A stretch of 57,379 nucleotides of DNA, taken from NCBI GenBank assembly GCA_905221605.1, contig CAJNDS010000335.1, positions 994,579 through 1,051,957 on the forward strand, in the 5' to 3' direction. Below, piece by piece: positions 39,378 to 49,779 of the stretch. The notes beneath the pieces were generated by a model. That model was not told the DNA's origin. It worked only from the letters and a program-made list of their open reading frames with translations, and made no database searches. The position numbers and the translations under genes are program-made. The DNA is from Symbiodinium natans (lineage: Eukaryota; Sar; Dinophyceae; Suessiales; Symbiodiniaceae). Position 1 is the first letter of the stretch, and each line of letters begins with the position of its first letter.

Positions 39378-39792
39378 ACCCTAAACCCTAAACCCTAAAC
39401 CCTAAACCCTAAACCCTAAACCCTAAACCCTAAACCCTAAACCCTAAACCCTAAACCCTAAACCCTAAACCCTAAACCCTAAACCCTAAACCCTAAACCC
39501 TAAACCCTAAACCCTAAACCCTAAACCCTAAACCCTAAACCCTACACCCTAAACCCTAAACCCTAAACCCTAAACCCTAAACCCTAACTCGTAAACCGTA
39601 AACCCTAAACCCTAAACCCTAAGTTTCGAAGCTCCTAAACTTCCCCTAGGCCCGAAGCCCTTGTAGGGTTTAGGGTTTCCGGTTTAGGGTTCAGGGTTCA
39701 GGGTTTAGGGTTTAGGGTTTAGGGTTTCGGGTTTTAGGGTTTAGTAAGCCCTCAGCCCCTCTTGGCCCCAAAAGCCCCTTCTGCTCGCGCAG

Positions 39793-39844
39793 ATACGTTA
39801 CCGACCCTGCAGAGTTCCCGGACGAGGCGCGTGCGCCCAGCTGA
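39793..39844 (+). CDS. Last exon of unknown gene
   Basis: It follows CTCGCGCAG and reads YVTDPAEFPDEARAPS with TGA at 39842-39844. Confidence 0.5.
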
Positions 39845-39991
39845 ACTGAGAAGCAACCCCAAAAGCCTAGACCCTAAACCCGAAGCTGTAACCCAAAACC
39901 CAAAGCCCAAAACCCTAAACCCTAAACCCTACACCCTAAACCCTAAACCCCAAACCCCAAGCCCTAAACCCAGAGCTCGAGGGGTTTAGGA

Positions 39992-40073
39992 GAAAGAAGC
40001 CTTTGACTTTGGGGATCTTGGGATCGACTCTAAGCCCGGCCCCCTTCAGAACTATCAGAAAGGAGCGCTGTGG
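39992..40073 (+). CDS. Exon of unknown gene
   Basis: The frame reads KEAFDFGDLGIDSKPGPLQN then YQKGALW. It ends CTGTGG|GGTTTAGGG. The left border is only approximate (GGAG or AAAG). Confidence 0.5.
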
Positions 40074-40077
40074 GGTT

Positions 40078-40162
40078 TAGGGTTTGAGGGTTTGAGGGTT
40101 TGAGGGTTTGAGGGTTTGAGGGTTTGAGGGTTTGAGGGTTTGAGGGTTTGAGAATTTGAGGG
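40078..40162. repeat. Homogenised TTTGAGGG octamer array
   Basis: About ten TTTGAGGG units follow the exon, the complement of the CCCTCAAA type. Confidence 0.85.
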
Positions 40163-40272
40163 AGCGGCACTTGTAAGGCACTTATGGGCCCCTTCAGTAC
40201 CCCAACATGGTTGTATTTGTGGTGTAAGTACAGCTACAATTTGGGTTATTATGCACCATGAACCTCCAATTC
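40163..40272. mobile_element. Family A element, right part
   Basis: GGCACTTATGGGCCCCTTCA to GCACCATGAACCTCCAA. The left end has been replaced by the TTTGAGGG array. Confidence 0.55.
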
Positions 40273-40516
40273 CCCCAAACCCAAGGCAAGGCTCAAAGAA
40301 TCCTTTAGCAAGCCTCACTTGGGTACGTTCCGGTTGTATACAGCCTGCACCCTAGACCCTGAACCCTAAACCCTAAACCCTAAACCCTAAGCCCTAAACC
40401 CTAAACCCTAAACCCTAAACCCTAAACCCTAAACCCTAAACCCCTAAACCCCTAAACCCCCAAACCCTAAACCCTAAACCCTAAACCCTAAACCCTAAAC
40501 CCTAAACCCTAAACCC
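40273..40516. repeat. CCCTAAA array
   Basis: 60 bp of unique sequence, then CCCTAAA with a few CCCCTAAA units. Confidence 0.8.
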
Positions 40517-40593
40517 ATGGAAGTTGGTCGCCAGGTCTGCGGTGTCTGGAAGGTATCCGGCGCACGCGGTTGGGAGGAGGACCTGGATGGCAG
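40517..40593 (+). CDS. Exon of unknown gene, possibly with start codon
   Basis: ATG at 40517 starts MEVGRQVCGVWKVSGARGWE then EDLDG. An acceptor CGCCAG|GTCTGC inside (exon from 40534) is an alternative. It ends GGCAG|GGCTTAG at a TTAGGGC array (40595-40680). Confidence 0.5.
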
Positions 40594-41312
40594 GGCTTAG
40601 GGCTTAGGGCTTAGGGCTTAGGGCTTAGGGCTTGGGGCTTAGGGCTTAGGGCTTAGGGCTTAGGGGTCTAGGGCTTAGGGTTTAGGGTTTGGGGTTTAGG
40701 GTTTAGGGTTTAGGGTTTAGGGTTTAGGGTTTAGCGGTTCCTCAGGAGCCCTAAACCCTGAAGCCCAGGCCCTGAAACCTCAAACGCCGAATCCTGCAGG
40801 ATCCTGTTACGGTTTCAGGTTAGGGCTCCCGAACCCGAAGTCAGCGTTTCAGGGTTTCGGGCCCTTGCCTATGCAGATGTTATGAGCATGGTGCCATGGT
40901 GGCGAAAGGAGGGTTGGAGGTTTTGGGGTTTACGGTGGTTCAGAGACGCGCGCCGTACGACTCGGAAAAAAAAACGGCGCATTGTTGTTTTCCTAACCTG
41001 CGCGGCCCTTTCCCATTAGGGCAAGTTCGGCCCAAGGCCTTAAATCTTAGGAAGTCCTTGAAGACAAAACTTCAACCCGAAACCCTGCTAAACCCCTGGC
41101 CGGTAACCCCTAAACCCCCACCCAGCCCTAGCCCTCGTTCCGTAAGCCCGCTGTTAGCACGCTGAACAGGATACGACGCTGGTGGTCAGCTGTTACGAGG
41201 GGATGCCCGCTGAATTCAGGGCCTGCCCTCGGCACGTTTGCATTTAAGGTTTAGGGCTTCGGGGCTGTAAAGCCTAAACCCTAAACCCTAATCCCTAAGT
41301 CCTAAACCCTCC
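40594..41312. other. TTAGGGC array and spacer
   Basis: A TTAGGGC/TTTAGGG array to 40735, then 500 bp with an open frame at 40896-41165 of doubtful composition. Confidence 0.5.
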
Positions 41313-41537
41313 CTACGGGTTCACTTCCAACGTGGTGTCTTCAAGGCAAATGTCAATAACTACCAGGTTTTAGTCAAGGAGCTATTGTATGTTTTACGGG
41401 AGGAGTTTTGCGGAAGGCTTTTGAAGTTTGAATTGTGCGTTATTGAAATTGAAAACAGTGTGTGGACATCTTGTGCGGCATTTTGTAGAGATCATGATGT
41501 GGACCCCGGAACCCAGAACTTGAAACTCACCCCCTAA
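41313..41537 (+). CDS. Lower-GC open frame, no ATG
   Basis: 74 codons to TAA reading FKANVNNYQVLVKELLYVLR then EEFCGRLLKFELCVIEIENS. Codon use is AT-richer than the exons around it, and no heptamer array lies within 30 bp of the 3' end. It could be an exon of a different kind of gene or part of an old insertion. Family unknown. Confidence 0.45.
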   Translation, partial: LRVHFQRGVFKANVNNYQVLVKELLYVLREEFCGRLLKFELCVIEIENSVWTSCAAFCRDHDVDPGTQNLKLTP

Positions 41538-41678
41538 GCCGTGAACCGTTCGTCTGAGCCCAGTAAAGAGCCTGAAATCCCAGAGGTTCGAAGAGCAACC
41601 TTGCTTGCAGGAAGACCCTTCCTAGCGAAATCGTTGATGACTAATTAATGCAAATATCGCTACCAACGAAAGATCTGA

Positions 41679-41873
41679 TCGAGCGCCGGCTGCTCTTGCA
41701 TGCCTTGGCGCACGTGGCACTATGTGGACGGGCAGGTGCACCTAGGGGAAGAGTTGCGGAACCAGGCTGTCCCATATTTCTATGAGAAGCAGAAGCGATT
41801 CAAATGGGGCGGCTGCAGACACCATCCGAAGAGAAGCTTGCAGCCACAGGTGATGGCTTCAGGAGCCCAGTGA
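41679..41873 (+). CDS. Open frame, no obvious ATG start
   Basis: 64 codons to TGA, including CMPWRTWHYVDGQVHLGEEL and NQAVPYFYEKQKRFKWGG. The composition is convincingly protein-like. GAAGAGTTGCGGAACC here, GAAGAGTCGCAGTCTA (42012) and GAAGAGTTGCAGTCTA (42221) are related, hinting at duplication. Confidence 0.5.
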   Translation, partial: SSAGCSCMPWRTWHYVDGQVHLGEELRNQAVPYFYEKQKRFKWGGCRHHPKRSLQPQVMASGAQ

Positions 41874-41878
41874 GGTAG

Positions 41879-41989
41879 GATTGTCTTGAGATGCTCGCAG
41901 TTCTGGATTCTGGGCCGTGCGAGATTCTGCAAGAAGCACAAGATCTCTACTCTTCCTTACAGATGTCTCTGGCGCCTGTGTCGCACTAG
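41879..41989 (+). CDS. Short open frame
   Basis: 36 codons: CLEMLAVLDSGPCEILQEAQ then DLYSSLQMSLAPVSH and TAG. It directly follows the previous frame and may be part of the same unit. Confidence 0.35.
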   Translation, partial: DCLEMLAVLDSGPCEILQEAQDLYSSLQMSLAPVSH

Positions 41990-42034
41990 TCCAAGAAACA
42001 TACATCCAGGGAAGAGTCGCAGTCTACAGGGTTT

Positions 42035-42147
42035 ACTTTGTGGTTCTTTACTGTAACTTTACATCTCTAGCCTTTTTGGGTTTATTGGGTTTCTTAATAA
42101 GGCAGCCAAAAGTTTAATTTTTAGCTGCCCTCCTGAGTGCAGCCAAG
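42035..42147 (+). mobile_element. Dispersed element, family C
   Basis: ACTTTGTGGTTCTTTACTG to GTGCAGCCAAG, with the same internal TTTTTGGGTTTATTGGGTTT and GGCAGC..GCTGCC stem. Confidence 0.65.
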
Positions 42148-42472
42148 TTTAGAGAGACTTGGGGTGAAGAGCTTTGGATTGGACGTTATTACCCCCCGCC
42201 CCCTCCCCCGCATACTGTAGAAGAGTTGCAGTCTAGGGGGCGAGAGCAGAGTCACGGTCTAGGGCAAAAGGGTTTGAGAGACTTGAGAAGGGATGGGGCG
42301 TGATGACCCAACCCGTCAGCTAAACCCTAATCCCTAAACCCTCAGCCCTTAAACCCAACACCCAAAAACCTAAACCCTAAACCCTAAACCCTAAACCCTA
42401 AACCCTAAACCCTAAACCCTAAACCCTAAACCCTAAACCCTAAACCCTAAACCCTAAACCCTAAACCCTAAG
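42148..42472. other. Spacer and C array
   Basis: 200 bp unique DNA, then a CCCTAAA array at 42370-42470. Confidence 0.6.
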
Positions 42473-42504
42473 CACGTAGATAGAGTCCCAGTCGCGTCTT
42501 GCAG
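42473..42504 (+). CDS. Possible micro-exon
   Basis: It lies between CCCTAAG and TTGCAG|GTCTAA and reads HVDRVPVASC. The frame stays open beyond the donor. Confidence 0.3.
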
Positions 42505-42663
42505 GTCTAAAGGCCTAGGCCGCCCCAAACTGCTCAGATTCTGGCACACGGCATCTTGCGAGGATGCCTATACCCCTAAACCCGACATGCTAGGGTTTAG
42601 GGTTAAGGGTTTAGGGTTTAGGGTTTCGGCTTTAGGTTTCAGGGTTTAAACGGGTCCGACCCT

Positions 42664-42760
42664 ACTTGGAGGTTCTGGGTATCTAGCTGCCCGAATATCA
42701 CTGCACTTATAAGCCACGCATAAGCGCTGCAAGTATCCCAATATGGTTATAACTGGGTTA
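42664..42760. mobile_element. Degraded family A element
   Basis: TACTTGGAGGTTCTGG then CACTGCACTTATAAGCCACG and CAATATGGTTATAACTGGGT. The right end is lost. Confidence 0.5.
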
Positions 42761-43087
42761 TGTCAGCTGGGCCCTGCTGGCCCTACTACAGGGTCAGGGT
42801 TTAGGGTTTAGGCTTTAGGGTTTAGGGTTTAGGGTTTAGGGTTGAAGATTTAGGGTTCAGGGTTTAGGGTTGAGAGTCGGGGTTTATTGGCAGGTCTCCA
42901 GCTGGGCGGGTTACAAGTCAAGCCAAACCCTGCAGCCCCTGAAGTCTCAAACCTGAAGCCCTGCAAGCTCCTCCTCTGTGGTGCTTTAGCTATTAAGCCG
43001 TATATGGGGGGTTTCCGAAAATGGGAAGGGGGGGGGGGGGGGGGGAACCCCTTTTTTGGGGGATCCCTTTAAGGGATTCTATTCTAT

Positions 43088-43200
43088 TCTTTGTGGGGCT
43101 TTACTGTAACTTTAGATCCTTGGCCTTTTTGGGTTTCTTGGGTTTCTGAATGAGGCAGCTAAGAACTTGATTCATAGCTGCCCTGCTAAGAGTAGCCAAG
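43088..43200 (+). mobile_element. Dispersed element, family C
   Basis: TCTTTGTGGGGCTTTACTG to GAGTAGCCAAG, the fourth copy. A G(20) tract lies 50 bp upstream. Confidence 0.65.
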
Positions 43201-43496
43201 TCCTCCATCCCCTGAAGTCCTGAACCCCGAACCTCCAACTCCACGCATAGGCCCGACAGCTCAAAGCCTAAAGCCTGGATCCTAAACTCTTGGCCCTAAA
43301 ACCTACACCCTAAACCCTAAACCCTAAACCCTAAACCCTAAACCCTAAACCCTAAACCCTAAACCCTAAACCCTAAACCCGAAACCCGAAACCCGAAACC
43401 CGAAACCCTAAACACAAACCCTAAACCCTAAACCCTAAACCCTAAACCCCAAACCCCAAACCCTAAACCCTACAACCTACGCCCTAATTCGTTTAA
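43201..43496. repeat. C-rich decay and CCCTAAA/CCCGAAA arrays
   Basis: Array at 43310-43470 with a run of four CCCGAAA units, leading to the next exon. Confidence 0.8.
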
Positions 43497-43578
43497 GCTC
43501 AAGATGTGCCAGGAGAAGCGGGACCCAGTGAGCCTGGAGGGAAGCAGCGCAGGGCCCTCAGAGTTGAAAAGCAAGTGA
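43497..43578 (+). CDS. Last exon of unknown gene
   Basis: It starts after GTTTAAG and reads LKMCQEKRDPVSLEGSSAGP then SELKSK and TGA. A polar tail typical of a C-terminus. Confidence 0.6.
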
Positions 43579-44554
43579 TTGGACGGTCTCTGTCTGAACC
43601 TTAGACGGTTTAGGGTTTTCAGGGTTTAGGGTTTAGGGTTTAGGGTTTAGGGTTTAGGGTTTAGGGTAAGCCTGCAACTCCTTAAACCGCCCTTAAAGCC
43701 CCTTAAACTCCTTAGAACCACTTGAAACCCCCTTAAACCCTTTAACCCCCTTAAACTTAAACCCTTGAAGCCCACTTAAACTCCCTTAACACCACGTAGA
43801 AACTCCTTAGACCCTTTTAACCCCTTAAGCTTAAGCCCTTGAAGCCCCTTGAACTCCCTGAAAACCATGTAAAGACCCCTTAAACCTTAAACCTTAAACC
43901 GTAAACCTTAAACCTTAAACTTTAAACCTTAAACCCCCAAACCCTAAACCCTAAACCCTAAACCCTAAACCCTAAACCCTAAACCCCTTGAACTGAAACC
44001 CTTTTAACCCCATTAAACACCCTGAACTCCCGGAGCTTCGTCTTCAACTCCCTGGGCTCCCGAAACCCCCCAAAACCCACAACCCTAACCCCAAACTTAA
44101 ACCCTAAACCCTAAACCCTAAACCCTAAACCCTAAACCCTAAACCCTAAACCCTAAACCCTAAACCCTAAACCCTAAACCCTAAACCCTTTAAACCCTAA
44201 ACCCTAAACCCTAAACCCTAAACCCTAAACCCTAAACCCTAAACCCTAAACCTAAACCCTAAACCCTAAACCCTAAACCCTAAACCCTAAACCCTAAACC
44301 CTAAACTTTAAACCGTAAATCCTAAAACCTTAAGGTTGGGGGTTGGGTGGTGTGGGTGTGCAGGGGGGTGCTTGAAGTTTGAAGGCTACGGATGGAGGGC
44401 TTAGCCTGTTAGGGTTCTAGGGTTTAGGGGTCTAGGGTTTAGGGTTTAGGGTTTAGGGTGTTAGGGTGTTAGGGTGTTAGGGTGTTAGGGTGTTAGGGTG
44501 TTAGGGTTTAGGGGTCTAGGGTTGAGGGTCAGGGCATCGGGCATTGGTCCCCAG
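43579..44554. repeat. G array, decayed CCCTTAAA text, long C arrays, GGGTGTTA array
   Basis: Short G array, 250 bp of CCTTAAA-like decay and long CCCTAAA arrays (44090-44310). Then come G units with six GGGTGTTA octamers (44458-44508). Confidence 0.75.
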
Positions 44555-44654
44555 GCGCTACCATACCTTATGCATCGGCTGGCTTCGTGATTTCGGAGTA
44601 GAGGATGTTGGCAAAGCCGTGTTCGCCAACTACGGGATCCTACTATACTCCTGC
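44555..44654 (+). CDS. Exon of unknown gene
   Basis: It follows GTCCCCAG and reads RYHTLCIGWLRDFGVEDVGK then AVFANYGILLYSC, ending before TTAGGG. A single strong frame. The - strand frame over the same bases is a shadow. Confidence 0.65.
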
Positions 44655-45090
44655 TTAGGGTTCGGCCCCCCGACACAACTCCTGAACAAACCGTTTTGAG
44701 TCATTTTCGGGTTAAGGGCTGCTAAGGAGTGGAGGTAGTTCACGGAGCTCACTCAGCCTTAAACCCCTCCGAAACCCTAGATAGTAAAGGCAGGGGGGCG
44801 GGGTGCAATAGAATCCACAGGATTGGAGCGAGGTTGTGGATTAAGAGGTCGCTGCCGACGAGGTCCTAGGGGTACTGACATGGTCCCTTCGTATGGTCCC
44901 TTACCTTCCCTAGAGGGTTCTGAAGGGTGGGCCCTGTATAGGGTATTTCAGGGGGTGTAAGGGCTCCCCCGATGAAGGGCCAGTATTGAAGGACGTAACT
45001 ACACCAGAAACCCTAAACCCCAAACCCCCAACCCTAAACCCTCAACCCTAAACCCTCTCCCTGGGTGAAACCCTGCCCATGTCGCCCTAG
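44655..45090. other. Spacer with family D relic
   Basis: About 200 bp unique DNA, then TACTGACATGGTCCC, AGAGGGTTCTGAAGGGTGGG and TAAGGGCTCCCC blocks like family D, then short C units. Confidence 0.5.
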
Positions 45091-45174
45091 GCAATGACGC
45101 AGAAGCTGTGCTACGAGGACGGCCGGCGCCCCCAGACTCTTGCTCTCTTGGGCTGGCCCCCGACACGCAAGATC
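45091..45174 (+). CDS. Exon of unknown gene
   Basis: It starts after CGCCCTAG and ends AAGATC|GTAAGG, a strong donor. Its 28 codons read AMTQKLCYEDGRRPQTLALL then GWPPTRKI. An internal ATG allows a start here. Confidence 0.65.
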
Positions 45175-45635
45175 GTAAGGCCTGGGTAGGGTTTAGGGCT
45201 CGGGGTTTAGGGTTGAGGGTTTAGGGTTTAGGGTTCAGGGTTTAGGGTTTAGGGTTTAAGGTTTAGGGTCTAGGGTCCAGGGTTTCGGGTTTAGGGTTTT
45301 ATTCAAACCCTAAACCCCAAAACCAAACCCTTATAGCCCAAACCCAAGCATTGAGAAGCCTCAGCCTTACGTCTGGGACCTCAAAACTCAAAACCTAAAC
45401 CCTGCTTTTTTACGGTTGTTGAAGTTCGAGTTAGGGTGCGAAACAAGAGACCAGGAGTTTAGGGTGAAGGCACGAACCCGAAACCCCTAAACCCAAAACC
45501 CTAAACCCCAAACCCCAAACCCCAAACCCTAAACCCTAAACCCTAAACCCTAAACCCCAAACACCAAACCCCAAACCCTAAACCCTAAACCCCAAACCCT
45601 AAACCCTAAACCTTAACCCTCCAAACCCCTCCCAG
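45175..45635. repeat. G units, decay, C arrays
   Basis: TTTAGGG variants to 45300, C-rich decay, then CCCCAAA/CCCTAAA arrays to 45615. Confidence 0.75.
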
Positions 45636-45724
45636 GCATCTTACGCATCCCGATCCAGAAGGTAGAGGTGCCGCCCGCGCCCGCAAGGGCCCACCCCCGA
45701 GCCCCGCTTGGCGCGAGGCCTTGG
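45636..45724 (+). CDS. Exon of unknown gene
   Basis: It starts after CTCCCAG and reads ILRIPIQKVEVPPAPARAHP then RAPLGARPW. A pure TTTAGGG array follows. Confidence 0.55.
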
Positions 45725-46561
45725 GTTTAGGGTTTAGGGTTTAGGGTTTAGGGTTTAGGGTTTAGGGTTTAGGGTTTAGGGTTTAGGGTTTAGGGTTTAG
45801 GGTTTAGGGTTTGGGGTTTAGGATTCGAGGGTTTAGGGTTTTAAAAGGGCTTTTAGGGTCTTCGACTAGTGCAGAGTGTTGCCCCCTCGAAGCCTTTAAT
45901 GCCCTGACTCCCCCTCCCCCCTAGCAGGATTCCACGTTTTTGCTTGGGGCTTCACCGTTGAGGGGGTAGTTTCTCGAATACCCCATTGTGTGCAAGCGCC
46001 GGGGTTACTAGTCAAGGGTTGAAGGTTTCGGGCCTAATTAGTTTCCCAGAGAAACCCGACAGGGAGGTTTAGGGTTTAGGGTTTAGGGTTTAGGGTTTAG
46101 GGTTTAGGTTTTGGGTTTAGGGCTGATGGTTTAGCCGGATCGGTTTCTCAAGATCCTTTGGCAGCCGTTGGCACCGAAACCACTAAGCCGCTAAGCCCTT
46201 GAACTTCCTAAACTCAACCCTAATCCCTAAACCCTAAACCCTAAACCCTAAACCCTAAACCCTAAACCCTAAACCCTAAACCCTAAATCCTAAACCCTGA
46301 GCCCTAGCCCCTCAGCCCTAAACCCTAAACCCAACTACCAAGCCCTGAATGGCTCCGGTACCCGGAAAGACGCCCCAGAGACTCCCTAAACGATGCCCTT
46401 AGGCCCTGCTTGCCAGGTCATCCTCAAAACCCTAAGCCCTAAACACTGCCAACCCTAAACCCTGCACCCTAACCCCTCAACCCTAAACCCTGAACCCGAT
46501 GTAAACCCTAAGCCCCAAACCCTTGCCAACCCCAAACCTTAAGCTCGAAACCCCGCGGAAC
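45725..46561. repeat. G array, unique core, C arrays and decay
   Basis: G arrays at 45725-45835 and 46065-46110 around a 200 bp core, CCCTAAA at 46215-46290, decayed units to 46550. No exon seen. Confidence 0.65.
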
Positions 46562-46666
46562 CTTGTCCCGGCGTCCTTGCCGGTGCCGCCCAAGTCTGTG
46601 ACACGCAGGCGGGGAGGTAGGGAGCTGGGCCGAGTGGGCCTTCACAGAACGGACCCGAAGGCATAA
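46562..46666 (+). CDS. Last exon of unknown gene
   Basis: 34 codons reading LVPASLPVPPKSVTRRRGG then RELGRVGLHRTDPKA and TAA. A basic Pro-rich C-terminus. The left border is not sharply defined. Confidence 0.5.
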   Translation, partial: LVPASLPVPPKSVTRRRGGRELGRVGLHRTDPKA

Positions 46667-46829
46667 AACCCTAAACCCTAAACCCTAAACCCTAAACCCT
46701 AAACCCTAAACCCTAGACCCTAGACCCTAAACCCTAAACCCTAAACCCTAAACCCTAAACCCTAGACCCTAAACCCTAAACCCTAAACCCTAAACCCTAA
46801 ACCCTAAACCCCAAACCCCAAACCCCAAG

Positions 46830-46891
46830 GACCCAAGCCCGCAACCGCAGCAAAGAAGGAAGCTTCAAAACCCCGACGCCGTCCCAAATGA
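46830..46891 (+). CDS. Last exon with Lys/Arg-rich tail
   Basis: It follows ACCCCAAG and reads PKPATAAKKEASKPRRRPK and TGA, a typical basic disordered C-terminus. Confidence 0.55.
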
Positions 46892-47173
46892 AGACCTTGG
46901 GGTTCTGGGTTTTATTCTTTTTTGGGCTTAGAGTTTGGGGTTTAGGGTTTAGGGTTTAGGGTTAGGGCTGGGGTTCATCTGAATTATGCGCCCTTTCGGG
47001 GGTTCTGGATTGTCATCTTCTTGTTGTCCTGTAGGGGAACCCTGAACCAAAACCTAAGCTTTTCCCAAACCCCAAGCCCTAGACCCTAAACCCCGAACCC
47101 CGAACCCCAAACCGCAAACCCCAAACCCTAAACCCTAAACCCTAAACCCCAAACCCTAAACCCCAAACCGCAG
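46892..47173. other. Spacer
   Basis: Unique sequence with a short G array, then CCCCAAA/CCCTAAA units. Confidence 0.6.
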
Positions 47174-47217
47174 CCTCCCCCTCGCTCTGAGAAGCATTCG
47201 GCTCGAGGTTTCTTCGG
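47174..47217 (+). CDS. Small exon
   Basis: It lies between ACCGCAG and CTTCGG|GTTTAG and reads PPPRSEKHSARGFF. Confidence 0.45.
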
Positions 47218-47428
47218 GTTTAGGGTTTAGGGTTTAGGCTTTAGGATTACTCCTAAACTCCTAAGCCCTAAACCCCTAAACTCCTAAACTCCAAAACTCC
47301 AAAACCCTTAAACGACTAAACCCTAAACCCTAAACCCTAAACCCCAAACCCCAAACCCCAAACCCCAAACCCAAAAACCCCAAACCCTAAACCCTAAACC
47401 GCTCGCTCTCTGCGGCTGCGTCCCCCAG

Positions 47429-47472
47429 AGACGGCAGGCTCTCAGGGGCGGGATCTGGCAGATTTTGGAGAG
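47429..47472 (+). CDS. Small exon
   Basis: It follows TCCCCCAG and reads RRQALRGGIWQILE before GAG|GGTTTGG. Confidence 0.45.
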
Positions 47473-48379
47473 GGTTTGGGGTTTAGAGTCCAGGGTTTAG
47501 GGTTTGGGGTGTAGGGTTTAGGGTTTAGGGTTTAGGGTTTGGGCTTGAGGGTTCAGGGTTTAGGGTTTGGGGCTCATGGTTTAGGGACGTACTTGTGGGA
47601 GTTTGGGTAGCTCTCTAACTTCGGGTTCCCTTTTTTTGGGTCCCCATATCTAGTGAGGCACCCTCAAAGAACGGGACCCCTTAAGGGAACAGTCAACCGT
47701 CTAGAATCCTCAAGAATACGAAGCCCACAGGACTTTGGTCTCAGTTTAAAGGGTTTAGGGTTTAGGGTTTAGGGTTTGGGGTTTAGTGTTTAGGGTTTAG
47801 TGTTTCGGGTTTGGGGTTTAGTGTTTAGGGTTTGGGGTTTAGGGTTTGAGGTTTCGCGACCCTTAGAGCCTTAGGGCAGCTGGAGCTCAGCTCCAACTCC
47901 CGAACTCTGAATCCTAAACGCTCCCTTGGGTTTAGGGTTTAGGGTTTAGGGTCTAGGATTTAGGGTTTAGGGATTAGGGTTACCCAAACTCCCAAAAGGA
48001 CTTCCTTAGACCATGAGCCCGAACCCTAAACCCTAAACCCTCAACCCTGAACCCTGAACCCTAAACCCTAAACCCTGTTAAGGGCTTTCATGTCTTTGTG
48101 GTCTTGCCCCGTCGGTTCTCTAAATCCCAAACTCATCAACAACTTGAGAGTGTAGGGTGTCCTAGACCCCAAACCTTAGAGGGTACACGCTTAAGGTAAC
48201 CCTAAACCCTAAACCCTATAAACTCTAAACCCTAAACCCTAAACCCTAAACCCTAAACCCTAAACCCTAAACCGTAAACCCTAAACCCTAAACCCTAAAC
48301 CCTAAACCCTAAACCCTAAACCCTAAACCCTAAACCCTAAACCCTAAACCCTGAACCCCTCCCTCCGCCTCTCTTGCAG
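47473..48379. other. Repeats and spacer before a gene start
   Basis: G-variant arrays (47475-47560, 47755-47850), unique text and C arrays (48197-48355). A palindromic GGAGCTCAGCTCC lies at 47882-47894. No sure exon. Confidence 0.55.
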
Positions 48380-48380
48380 C
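48360..48380 (+). promoter_or_regulatory. Candidate spliced-leader trans-splice acceptor
   Basis: A pyrimidine-rich run (CCCTCCGCCTCTCTTGCAG) follows the C array and precedes the first in-frame ATG by 57 bp. An in-frame TGA lies between them (48419-48421). Dinoflagellate mRNAs receive a spliced leader at such AG sites. Confidence 0.45.
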
Positions 48381-48436
48381 ATCTCAGCTCTGAAGGGGTG
48401 CTCTGACACTTTGCCTCTTGATTTCAATTACCGCTG

Positions 48437-48497
48437 ATGGCTTTGCGAAGCCTCTCTCTACTTTGGGTGCTGCTGGCACCCCGGCGGCTGCAACCAG
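48437..48497 (+). CDS. First exon with signal peptide (gene F)
   Basis: ATG after an in-frame upstream stop. MALRSLSLLWVLLAPRRLQP has a short basic start and a Leu-rich core typical of a secretory signal. It ends ACCAG|GGTTTAGGG. Downstream partners are uncertain; candidates are 49451-49484 and, past the gap, 50522-51066. Confidence 0.55.
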
Positions 48498-49450
48498 GGT
48501 TTAGGGTTTAGGGTTTAGGGTTTCGGGTTTCGGGTCCAGGGTTTCGGGTTTAGGGTTTCGGGTTTAGGGGTTAGGCTTTAGACCCCCTAAACCCTAAACC
48601 CTAAACCCTAAACCCTAAACCCTAAACCCTAAACCCTAAACCCTAAACCCTAAACCCTAAACCCTAAACCCTAAACCCTACACCCTAAACCCTAAACCCT
48701 AAACCCTGAACTCTAAACCCTAAACCTCAAAAGCACCAAGCCTAAACCTTGGGATGTTCCCCCTTATACTGACAGTCCTTAAAAGGGACCATCGTACCCC
48801 GGAGTAGAGCCTATTGAGGCCTAAACCCCTAAATGCTAAACGCAAGCCCAAAACCCCAAGAAGCCTACAGTCCTAAGCTCCCGAAGCTCCCGAAGCCCAA
48901 AGACCCCAAGCCCTGGACGCTAAACTTAATCCTAAACACTAAACATCCCTCAACCTTAAACCCTAAGCCCTAAACCCGAAAGCCCTGCCCTGGATTCTCC
49001 CAACAGAACATGCTATTTGGGCTGTAGTTAGTTCCCTCCCCCTGATATTAACCTCCCCCCACCCCGAATTTTAAATACTCCCATTCGGCTTAAACCCTAA
49101 ACCCTAAACCCTAAACCCTAAACCCTGAACCCTGAACCCTAAACCCTAAACCCTAAACCCTAAACCCTAAACCCTAAACCCTAAACCCTAAACCATAAAC
49201 CATAAACCCTAAACCCTAAACCCTAAACCCTAAACCCTAAACCCTAAACCCTAAACCCTAAACCCTAAACCCTAAACCCTAAACCCTAAACCCTAAACCC
49301 TAAACCCTAAACCCTAAACCCTAAACCCTAAACCCTAAACCCTAAACCCTAAACCCTAAACCCTAAACCCTAAACCCTAAACCCTAAACCCTAAACCCTA
49401 AACCCTAAACCCTAAACCCTAAACCCTAAACCTAAACCCTAAACCTTAAG

Positions 49451-49484
49451 GACTTGCGCAAGCGTCCCGAGTATCCCAAAGAAG
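49451..49484 (+). CDS. Small exon, gene F candidate
   Basis: It lies between CCTTAAG and AAGAAG|GTCCTT. In phase with 48497 it reads GLAQASRVSQRR; in its other good frame DLRKRPEYPKE. Confidence 0.4.
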
Positions 49485-49521
49485 GTCCTTCAGGGTTGAT
49501 GGTTTTAGGGTCTAATTTTAA

Positions 49522-49611
49522 CGCTACGCGACCCGCCTCGGCCCGGCCCAGCGCATCCGCGTCAGCATCGTGATTCCGCAGCGCCCAAGTCGCTGGACCC
49601 CAAGCAATAAG
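49522..49611 (+). CDS. Probable exon
   Basis: The frame RYATRLGPAQRIRVSIVIPQ then RPSRWTPSNK is protein-like, but no clear acceptor precedes it. Confidence 0.4.
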
Positions 49612-49779
49612 GGTTGGGTTGAGGGTTGAGGGTTGAGGGTTCCGGGTTTATGGTTTATGGTTTATGGTTTGGGGTTTGGGGTTGAGGGTTAGTTTAGGGC
49701 TCAAGGTTCACGCTTTGGGGTTGAGGGTTTTTTTGGGTTTAGGGTTCGGCTTGGAGTGATCGTAGGGTTGAGCCAGGCC

